Positions 1-5,069 of a DNA stretch of 5,069 nt are shown here, piece by piece. Every line of letters begins with the position of its first letter. Within the stretch, counting starts at the first letter, position 1. The notes beneath the pieces are model-generated. The model saw nothing but the letters and a program-made list of their open reading frames with translations. It did no database searches and was not told where the DNA came from. This DNA comes from Rhodoferax sp. GTDB lineage: Bacteria; Pseudomonadota; Gammaproteobacteria; Burkholderiales; Burkholderiaceae. The stretch is from assembly GCA_020048295.1 (NCBI GenBank), contig JAIFMT010000127.1:1-5069 (forward strand), written 5' to 3'. The translations under genes were made by a program, and so were the position numbers.

Positions 1-1
1 C

Positions 2-676
2 CCAGCAACGCTGGCGTGGCTGCTGGCTGGTGTGATGGGCTTTATCGCGCTGCGCGTCTGGGAAACCAGCCGCCGCCGGCAATTTATTCGTGAGTCGCGT
101 CTGCCGACATTTCTGGCTGTGAAGCTGCGCGCCAAATACCCGCAATTGAGCGCGGGCGATGTCGAACTGGTGTTGCGCGGGTTGCGTCAGTTTTTTCTGG
201 CCTACCTGCGCAGCGAGCGCAAGTTTGTTGCCATGCCGTCCCAGGTGGTGGATGCTGCCTGGCACGACTTTATTTTGCACACCCGCGCCTACCAGCTGTG
301 GTGTGACGCAGCATTCGGCAGGCTGCTGCACCACACGCCGGCTGAGGTGCTGGGCCGCGACCCCAAGCGCAACGACGGCCTGCGCCGTGCCTGGTATTGG
401 GCCTGCAAGGAAGAAAGCATCGACCCGCGCCAACCGACGCGTTTGCCCTTGCTGTTTGCGCTGGATAAAAAGTTTGCCATTCCCGGCGGCTTTTCGTATG
501 TGCCCGATTGCCGTGACATCGACCGGCAAAGCGCCTCGGGTACGTATTGCGGCACCAGCTTTGGCGACAGTGGCAGCGCAGGCGGCGATGCCGACAGCTT
601 TGGCGGCAGCGAATCTTCAGGCAGCGATGGTGGTTCGGATGGTGGTGATGGCGGTGGTGGTTGCGGCGGCGATTGA
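2..676 (+). CDS. Membrane-anchored protein with WH-F-H-Y-C motif and Gly-rich tail (5' partial)
   Basis: The function is unknown. The frame is open to the left edge: from base 2 it reads PATLAWLLAG and continues into a GTG at 32 and an ATG at 35. No ribosome binding site precedes either codon, and together they form one hydrophobic helix (about bases 5-61) followed by basic ETSRRRQ, so the real start is probably outside the window. The basic flank predicts that the rest is cytoplasmic. Counting from the GTG at 32, residues 68-103 hold the most conserved-looking block, including VVDAAWHDFILHTRAYQLWC and ending LLHHTP. It resembles the D-x-x-WH...Y pattern of glycine-rich-domain-like (GRDP) proteins and many bacterial hypothetical proteins; this is a recollection, not a search result. 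Residues 167-214 are low complexity (Gly, Ser, Asp) and end in GGGGCGGD. His and Cys residues could bind metal, but this is speculation. The stop is TGA at 674-676. I am confident it is a real gene and unsure of the family. Confidence 0.8.
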   Translation, partial: PATLAWLLAGVMGFIALRVWETSRRRQFIRESRLPTFLAVKLRAKYPQLSAGDVELVLRGLRQFFLAYLRSERKFVAMPSQVVDAAWHDFILHTRAYQLWCDAAFGRLLHHTPAEVLGRDPKRNDGLRRAWYWACKEESIDPRQPTRLPLLFALDKKFAIPGGFSYVPDCRDIDRQSASGTYCGTSFGDSGSAGGDADSFGGSESSGSDGGSDGGDGGGGCGGD

Positions 677-726
677 CCAGGTATCGTTGCCGTGACCCGC
701 AGCAAGGCTCGTGGCTGGATCAGGAT

Positions 727-795
727 TTAGCTTCAAAAAAAAGAGCTTACAGCGCTTTCTGCATAAGGGTTAGAGTCCTATTATGCATACTTTTT
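727..795. repeat. Dispersed intergenic repeat-like element (Comamonadaceae type)
   Basis: This AT-richer stretch lies between two convergent genes. It contains in order TAGCTTC, a run of eight A (735-742), CTTACAGCGCTTT, GCATAAGGG, TTAGAGTCCTATT and ATGCATACTTTTT. The order TAGCT, GCGCTT, ATAAG, TAGAG, CCTATT matches a short intergenic element I remember as recurring many times in Comamonadaceae chromosomes. Only one copy is present here, so its repeat nature cannot be shown from this window. It overlaps the candidate terminator, and such elements may serve as transcript ends. The boundaries are approximate. Confidence 0.5.
761..795 (+). terminator. Candidate rho-independent terminator of the WH-motif gene
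   Basis: GCATAA (761-766) and TTATGC (781-786) are perfect inverted arms. The stem can be extended inward by GGG (767-769) against CCT (777-779), with one bulged A at 780 and a G-T wobble, leaving a loop of about seven bases. After four bases (787-790) a run of five T follows (791-795). This reads as a weak-to-moderate intrinsic terminator for the plus-strand gene ending at 676. On the minus strand the same hairpin is followed, after about 18 bases, by eight T (complement of 735-742). It may therefore also help end the transporter transcript, but the spacing is not canonical. Confidence 0.45.
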
Positions 796-813
796 CGGTC
801 ACATCGCCAGGCG

Positions 814-2022
814 CTACCCACCGTGCCGCTGCACCAGCGTCCAGGCAGACAGTGCAATCAGCGCACTCCAGAACCACACGCCCAGGGTCAGCGGCAGCAC
901 GGTGCCATCCATGTGGCTGCCCAGCCAGCCGCCCATCACAAACGCGCACAGCATCATCAAAAAACCGTTGACCGCCGATGCCGCACCGGCCGCTTGTGGA
1001 AACGGCCCCACCGCACCGCTTTGGCTGCACGGCTGGTGAACACCGTGGCCAATCATGAACAGCAACTGCGCCGGCATGATGCTCCACACGCTGATCCAGC
1101 CCGCCAAAGTGAACACCGCCATCAGCGTGCCGCCACTGAGCGACAGCACGCCGGCCATGGCCACCGCACGGCGCACGCCAAAGCGTGGCAACCAGTGGCG
1201 GCAGACAAAGGTGCCACCAATGTAGGCCAGCGAATTGACGAACATCACCAGTCCGTACTGTGTTTTGCTCAAACCCAGCACGCCGGTAAACACAAACGAC
1301 GAACTGGCCAAAAAGGTGAACAAGCCGCCGTAAGATGCCGCCGACAGCGCCGAAAACGCCAGAAACGTGCGGTTGCGCAAGATGCCGCGCCAGGTGGTCA
1401 GCAGGGTGACGAGTTGCAGCGCCTGCGGGTTCTTGCGCTGCACCGTTTCTTCAAAGCGCAGTGCCACCACGGCCAGCGTCAGCGCGGCAAAAATGCCCAA
1501 CGCCAGCAGCGCAAAGCGCCAGTTCAGCCAGTCGGTCAGCAGCCCGCCCAATGGCGCGCTCAGGCAGGCGATCACGCCCAGGCCGCTCAAGCCCTTGCTC
1601 ATCACCCTGGCACCCTGGGTGGGTGCGTACAGGTCACGCACGATGGCGCGCGCACACATCACCGCCGCGCCCATTGCGGCACCTTGCACGCTGCGCCAGA
1701 CAATCAGCCAGGCCATGCCAGGTGCCAGCGTGCTGGCCAGAGACGCTGCCACATACGCCGCCAGGCCGATCAGCAGAATGGGCCTGCGTCCAAAGCGGTC
1801 CGACAGCGGCCCCCACACCAGTTGCGAGACACCAAACGCCAGCAGCAGCGCGGTCAGCGTGAGTTGCGCATGTGCCATGGGTGCAGCCAGCTCGGCGGTC
1901 AATACTGGCAGAGCTGGCAAATACAGGTCGGTGGTGATGGGTTGCAGGCCCAACAGCAGCGACAGCAGCAGCACAATCACGCCGGGCTGCATCAAGGACG
2001 GTGGGTTGGAAGAGGAGGTCAT
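814..2022 (-). CDS. Bcr/CflA-type MFS drug-efflux transporter
   Basis: This is a complete 402-residue inner-membrane transporter, likely a proton-driven exporter of small toxic compounds; the substrate cannot be read from sequence. It has about 12 hydrophobic segments with a break near residues 190-217, matching the six-plus-six fold. Helix 1 carries TTDLYLPALP (30-39) with an acidic residue typical of Bcr/CflA proteins. The loop between helices 2 and 3 has MFS motif A, GPLSDRFGRRP (71-81). Helix 4 has the motif B arginine in WRSVQGAAMG (109-118). APLGGLL (156-162) followed by WRF suits motif C, and AGAASAVNGF (345-354) is a late-helix signature of this branch. Length is normal for the family. 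The ATG at 2022 was chosen because MTSSS... places helix 1 at the expected distance. The frame stays open far upstream (an ATG at 2094 is an alternative), but that part lies opposite the next gene. No clear Shine-Dalgarno precedes 2022. It is transcribed alone, convergent with the gene on its left and divergent from the one on its right. Confidence 0.93.
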   Translation of the reverse strand: MTSSSNPPSLMQPGVIVLLLSLLLGLQPITTDLYLPALPVLTAELAAPMAHAQLTLTALLLAFGVSQLVWGPLSDRFGRRPILLIGLAAYVAASLASTLAPGMAWLIVWRSVQGAAMGAAVMCARAIVRDLYAPTQGARVMSKGLSGLGVIACLSAPLGGLLTDWLNWRFALLALGIFAALTLAVVALRFEETVQRKNPQALQLVTLLTTWRGILRNRTFLAFSALSAASYGGLFTFLASSSFVFTGVLGLSKTQYGLVMFVNSLAYIGGTFVCRHWLPRFGVRRAVAMAGVLSLSGGTLMAVFTLAGWISVWSIMPAQLLFMIGHGVHQPCSQSGAVGPFPQAAGAASAVNGFLMMLCAFVMGGWLGSHMDGTVLPLTLGVWFWSALIALSAWTLVQRHGG

Positions 2023-2049
2023 TGGTTCAAGCGTAGCAGATCGGGTGTG

Positions 2050-2079
2050 TGGCGGATTCAACGTCCGCCAATCTGGCGG
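2050..2079. promoter_or_regulatory. Overlapping inverted repeats in divergent intergenic region
   Basis: Three TGGCGG arms alternate in orientation: TGGCGGA (2050-2056), TCCGCCA (2064-2070) and TGGCGG (2074-2079). The first pair forms a perfect 7-bp dyad around a 7-base loop; the second pair forms a 6-bp dyad around ATC. The two hairpins share the middle arm, so they exclude each other. The cluster lies 28-57 bases upstream of the transporter ATG, where a repressor operator or a leader-RNA structure would act. No regulator gene is next to it in the window. The sequence is clear; the function is inferred. Confidence 0.35.
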
Positions 2080-2091
2080 CCACGCGCCGGC

Positions 2092-2120
2092 CATGTGCAC
2101 CAAAGTTTCGCAGGTGACAA
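2092..2120 (-). promoter_or_regulatory. Weak candidate promoter for the MFS gene
   Basis: On the minus strand TTGTCA (complement of 2115-2120) matches the -35 consensus at five of six bases. After a 17-base spacer comes CACATG (complement of 2092-2097), a poor -10. If real, transcription would start near 2085 and the TGGCGG dyads would lie in the transcript leader. The poor -10 keeps confidence low. Confidence 0.18.
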
Positions 2121-2146
2121 TTGGCATTTTTCGGCTTGGGCTTGAC

Positions 2147-2151
2147 AAGGT
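2147..2151 (+). promoter_or_regulatory. Ribosome binding site of the coiled-coil gene
   Basis: AAGGT ends six bases before the ATG at 2158, a good Shine-Dalgarno distance. It fixes the start of the 127-residue protein. The TTGACA at 2142-2147 just before it is too close to the start codon to be a useful -35 box for this gene. Confidence 0.6.
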
Positions 2152-2157
2152 GAAATC

Positions 2158-2541
2158 ATGGCAATTGGCTGGCTGACGGTTCTGAAAATGGTCCCCTGGG
2201 GGGATGTGATTGAAAACGCGCCCAAGGTGGCCACGGGCGCCAAAAAGCTCTGGGACACCGTCGGCAAAAAGCGCGCGCCGCAGGCACCCGCAGCAACTGG
2301 CACGGCGGTTGCAAACCTGCCGCCCGATGCACCGGCCTTGCAGGCGCAAATTGCTGAGCTGCAGTTGGCCATGGCTGATTTGCATCAGCAAATGCTGCAG
2401 TCCAGCGAACTCATTGAGTCGCTGGCGGTTCAAAACACCCAGCTGATTGCGCGCATCGAACTCAACCGCAAACGCTTGCTGTGGCTGGCGGTGCTGGTAC
2501 TGGGGCTGGCCGTCGCGCTGACAGTCAGCCTGTTGCGCTAG
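2158..2541 (+). CDS. Small coiled-coil protein with C-terminal membrane anchor
   Basis: I do not recognise a characterised family; I have the impression that similar hypothetical proteins occur in Comamonadaceae. The 127 residues fall into four parts. Residues 1-36 (with WLTVLKMVPWGDVIENAP and GAKKLWDTV) look like amphipathic helix and are probably the conserved part. Residues 37-60 are a basic, then Ala/Pro-rich linker. Residues 61-102 form a regular heptad coiled coil: a positions I65, M72, M79, I86, N93, I100; d positions L61, L68, L75, S82, L89, L96. An Asn at an a position is common in parallel dimers. Residues 107-126 are one hydrophobic helix after NRKR, with only Arg after it, so the protein is probably tail-anchored with its bulk in the cytoplasm and no signal peptide. 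The start is supported by AAGG at 2147-2150. It lies 49 bp upstream of recC on the same strand, with no evident terminator between them, so cotranscription is possible; a role in repair is not shown. Confidence 0.85.
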   Translation: MAIGWLTVLKMVPWGDVIENAPKVATGAKKLWDTVGKKRAPQAPAATGTAVANLPPDAPALQAQIAELQLAMADLHQQMLQSSELIESLAVQNTQLIARIELNRKRLLWLAVLVLGLAVALTVSLLR

Positions 2542-2590
2542 CCGGGACAGTTGCTTTTCTGCCTTAGCGACAAGTAAGCACCAATTGCGC

Positions 2591-5069
2591 ATGCCCGAAG
2601 TGTCCCACCCCACCGGCTTCATGGTGCTGCATGGCAACCGGTTGGAAGATCTGCGCGACCTGTTGGTGACCTACCTCAAGAGCCACCCACTGGCGGTGCT
2701 GCAGCCCGAGGTGATCTTGCTGCAAAGCAACGGCATGAAACACTGGCTGGAGCTGGCCCTGGCCGACGATGCGGCGCTGGGTATTTGTGCCGCCACCCAG
2801 ATGGTGCTGCCCAGCAGCTATCTGTGGCAGATGTACCGTGCGGTGCTGGGGGCAGATGCCGTGCCCGCGCAGATGCCGTTCGACAAAGCGGCGCTGCTGT
2901 GGCGGCTGTTGCGGCTGTTGCCAGAACTGTGCGAAACCAGCCCGGTATATGCGCCACTGACGCGCTATTTGTCGGGTGACAACCCGGCGCGCAAGCTGTA
3001 TCAGCTGGCACTGCAAGTGGCCGATGTGCTGGACGGCTACCAAAGCTACCGCGCTGACTGGCTGTCCGACTGGGCCGCCGGGCGTGACCAGCTGCGCGGG
3101 CCGTTGGGCGCAGCGCAGCCGCTGCCGTCCGAGCATGCCTGGCAGGCGCAACTGTGGCGTGACATCCGGGCCGATGTGGGACGGGTGCTGATGGAATCGT
3201 CACGTGCCAGTGTTCACCAGCGTTTCATGACAACGCTGCTGCGCTTCGACAAGAATAGCTTGCAACTCATACCCGGATTGCCCCAGAGGCTGGTTGTGTT
3301 TGGAATTTCGTCGCTGCCGATGCAGGCCGTGCAGGCATTGGCAGCACTTGGCCAGGTGTGCCAGGTGCTGATGCTGGTGCAAAACCCGTGTCAATATTAC
3401 TGGGGTGATGTGGTTGAAGGCCATGCTGCGCTGCATCAGCAGGTGCGGCGCAGGCAACGCTCCAAGGACAACCTGGCGCTGCCTGCAACACGCAGCGCGT
3501 CTGCCACCCACCCGGCCAGTGAACCGTGGTGCGATTCAGCCAGTCCGCCCAAGCCTTGCGGCCACCCGCTGCTGGCCTCTTGGGGCAAGCAAGGGCGTGA
3601 TTATCTGCACTTGCTTGACGGATTTGATCAACCCGAAGCCTACCGTGCGCACTGGAGCCGGGTTGATGTGTTTGTAGACCCTGCTGGTGTAGATCAGTCA
3701 CAAGCCGTGACGCAGCTGGCACAGCTGCAATCAGACATCCTCAACCTGACACCGACGCCACCCCAACCACTGCAGCAACCTGACGATGGTTCGCTGTTGT
3801 TTGTGACCAGCCACAGCGTGCAGCGCGAGCTGGAGGTGCTGCACGACCAGCTGCTGGCCTGGTTTGATGCAGACCCGCAGCTGCAAGCACGTGATGTGAT
3901 GGTAATGGTGCCCGACATGCCAACGTTTGCGCCGCACATCCATGCCGCTTTTGGCCGCTTTACGCCAGGGCAGCTGCGCCACATTCCGTATGCGGTTGCC
4001 GACACCACCGAGCGCCAAAGCCCGCTGGTGCAAGCGCTGGAGCAATTGCTCAACCTGCCCGATGCACGCCTGACACTGGCCGATTGGCTGGCGCTGTTTG
4101 AAGTGCCTGCGGTGCGCGCGCGCTTCGGCCTGGATGAGGCCGCTGTGCAGCAATTGCAAATCTGGCTGACAGCCGCTGGTGTGCGCTGGGGCCTGGACGC
4201 GGCACACCGGATGGCCTGGGGTTTGCCAGCGGGTGCCGACGGCCTGGCGCACAACACCTGGGACTTTGGCCTGCGCCGTCTGCTGCTGGGTTACGCGCTG
4301 GGCAACCCGGCAGCGGTGGCTGCCATGCCCGGCGTTGCCGAGCCTGCAGCGCCGGACAGCCCAGGCAGCGTGGCCGATGCAAGCGGCATCTGGATGAACA
4401 CGCTGGCACAACCGGCGCTGGGTGGGCTGGACGCGCCGGTGTTGGCCGGCTTGCTGGCCTGGCTGCAGGCCACCGAGCAAACCCTGCCGATGTTGCAAAC
4501 CGAGCAAACCCCGGCCCAGTGGTGCCAGACCTTGCAGAGTCTGGTGGCGCGATTTTTTGACAGCGCTGACGAAGCCGATGAACGCGCCAATACCTGGCTG
4601 GATGCCTGCGATGCCGTCCAACTTGACGCCGCATTGCCACTCGAGGTGGTGCGCGACCACTGGCTATCGCAAATATCAGATGCTGGTTTGCAACAGCGCT
4701 TTTTTGGCGGTGGCGTGCAGTTTGGCACCCTGATGCCGATGCGTGCGATTCCGTTCAAGGTGATCTGTCTGCTGGGCATGAACGACGGCGCTTACCCGCG
4801 CGTGCAGGCTGCGCGCGATTTTGATCTGATGGCCAACAGCTGGCGCGCTGGCGACCGTTCGCGCCGCGAGGACGACCGCTACCTGTTTCTCGAAGCGCTG
4901 CTGTCGGCCCGGCACAAGCTCTACATCAGCTGGCAAGGCCACAGCGCCGCCGACAACAGCACCCGCCCGCCCTCGGTGCTGGTGGCGCAGCTGCTCGACC
5001 ACATCAACGCCTGCTGGAACCCGTCCCGCCAGCCGCACGCGCAACCGCTGCAACCGTTTTCCAGCGCGT
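2591..5069 (+). CDS. recC: RecC, exodeoxyribonuclease V gamma subunit (3' partial)
   Basis: RecC is the non-catalytic subunit of the RecBCD helicase-nuclease, which processes double-strand DNA ends; in E. coli RecC splits the strands and reads Chi. About 826 codons are open from the ATG at 2591 to the window edge without a stop. Family size is about 1,100 residues, so the C-terminal quarter is missing. Matches to RecC as I know it from E. coli: VLHGNRLEDLRDLL (12-25), QSNGMKHWLE (45-54), NPCQYYWGD (265-273), HPLLASWGKQGRDY (325-338), HSVQRELEVLHD (408-419), NTWDFGLRRLLLGYALG (555-571), TLMPMRAIPF (713-722), GMNDGAYPR (729-737), GDRSRREDDRYLFLEALLSA (about 754-773) and PPSVLVAQLLDHI. The segment at about 275-322 is variable, Ala/Ser/Pro-rich linker. 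The start is weakly supported: only GTAAG (2574-2578) lies upstream, which would suit a TTG at 2585 almost as well; ATG at 2621 is a later option. recB and recD often follow recC in relatives and may lie beyond the window. Confidence 0.96.
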   Translation, partial: MPEVSHPTGFMVLHGNRLEDLRDLLVTYLKSHPLAVLQPEVILLQSNGMKHWLELALADDAALGICAATQMVLPSSYLWQMYRAVLGADAVPAQMPFDKAALLWRLLRLLPELCETSPVYAPLTRYLSGDNPARKLYQLALQVADVLDGYQSYRADWLSDWAAGRDQLRGPLGAAQPLPSEHAWQAQLWRDIRADVGRVLMESSRASVHQRFMTTLLRFDKNSLQLIPGLPQRLVVFGISSLPMQAVQALAALGQVCQVLMLVQNPCQYYWGDVVEGHAALHQQVRRRQRSKDNLALPATRSASATHPASEPWCDSASPPKPCGHPLLASWGKQGRDYLHLLDGFDQPEAYRAHWSRVDVFVDPAGVDQSQAVTQLAQLQSDILNLTPTPPQPLQQPDDGSLLFVTSHSVQRELEVLHDQLLAWFDADPQLQARDVMVMVPDMPTFAPHIHAAFGRFTPGQLRHIPYAVADTTERQSPLVQALEQLLNLPDARLTLADWLALFEVPAVRARFGLDEAAVQQLQIWLTAAGVRWGLDAAHRMAWGLPAGADGLAHNTWDFGLRRLLLGYALGNPAAVAAMPGVAEPAAPDSPGSVADASGIWMNTLAQPALGGLDAPVLAGLLAWLQATEQTLPMLQTEQTPAQWCQTLQSLVARFFDSADEADERANTWLDACDAVQLDAALPLEVVRDHWLSQISDAGLQQRFFGGGVQFGTLMPMRAIPFKVICLLGMNDGAYPRVQAARDFDLMANSWRAGDRSRREDDRYLFLEALLSARHKLYISWQGHSAADNSTRPPSVLVAQLLDHINACWNPSRQPHAQPLQPFSSA

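Noticed and set aside
159..695. 178-codon plus-strand frame overlapping the WH-motif gene
   Set aside because: Its Cys/Ala/Arg-rich translation has no motif, whereas the overlapping frame carries the conserved WHDFILHT block.
2013..2019. Perfect AGGAGGT on the plus strand
   Set aside because: It is the complement of Thr-Ser-Ser codons at the transporter N-terminus. The only near start, TTG at 2022, stops after four codons.
661..2145. Long plus-strand open frame (494 codons) opposite the transporter gene
   Set aside because: Its translation is rich in Gln, Arg and His with no domain or membrane pattern, as expected for the complement of a GC-rich transporter gene. The minus-strand protein has clear MFS motifs.
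2142..2147. Perfect TTGACA -35 box on the plus strand
   Set aside because: A -10 at normal spacing would fall inside the coding region after the ATG at 2158, and no TATAAT-like sequence is there.
2023..2637. N-terminal 205-codon extension of the transporter frame on the minus strand
   Set aside because: It runs opposite the coiled-coil gene, has low-complexity Gln/Arg-rich content and no membrane or domain signal; MFS proteins of this branch start close to helix 1, which fits ATG 2022.
3731..4660. 309-codon minus-strand open frame inside recC
   Set aside because: It is a shadow of recC: the plus frame matches RecC motifs on both sides and through this region, while the minus translation is Gln/Arg/His-rich and featureless.
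4978..4985. GCTGGTGG, identical to the E. coli Chi site, inside recC
   Set aside because: It encodes part of Leu-Val in a conserved RecC stretch and is a likely chance match in GC-rich code. Chi specificity in this lineage is not known to me, and one site says nothing.
1..5069. Possible mobile, CRISPR or defence system
   Set aside because: No direct-repeat array, transposase, integrase, tRNA or toxin-antitoxin pair is visible. The genes are housekeeping or ordinary accessory genes of uniform composition; RecC is a core repair protein.

Overview
The window looks like ordinary chromosomal DNA from a betaproteobacterium, most likely a member of the Comamonadaceae (Rhodoferax, Polaromonas or Acidovorax relatives). 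This rests on GC-rich coding sequence, the style of the proteins, and an AT-richer intergenic element at about 727-795. That element resembles a dispersed TAGCT...GCGCTT...TAGAG.CCTATT repeat I remember from that family. The assignment is from memory and pattern; no search was run.

Layout. (1) 2-676, plus strand: the 3' part of a gene for a membrane-anchored protein with a conserved WHDFILHT-type motif and a Gly/Ser/Asp-rich tail; its true start lies upstream of the window. (2) 677-813: the gap between convergent genes, holding the repeat-like element and a hairpin plus T-run that could terminate the plus-strand gene. (3) 814-2022, minus strand: a complete 402-residue, probably 12-helix drug-efflux-type transporter of the Bcr/CflA branch of the major facilitator superfamily. 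(4) 2023-2157: a divergent intergenic region with three alternating copies of a TGGCGG arm. (5) 2158-2541, plus strand: a 127-residue protein of unknown function with a well-formed heptad coiled coil and a single C-terminal membrane anchor. (6) 2591-5069, plus strand: recC, the gamma subunit of exodeoxyribonuclease V (RecBCD). About 826 codons are visible and the gene runs off the window end, so roughly the last quarter is missing.

How the genes relate. RecC is a DNA-repair protein, and in related bacteria recB and recD commonly follow recC, so they may lie just past the right edge. The coiled-coil protein is co-oriented with recC, 49 bp upstream, with no evident terminator between, so the two may be cotranscribed; a functional link is unproven. 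The transporter and the WH-motif protein have no evident connection to recC. I see no RNA gene, CRISPR array, insertion sequence, prophage or defence island, and no convincing new multi-gene system. The points most worth a second look are the two uncharacterised membrane proteins, the repeat/terminator element and the dyad cluster.
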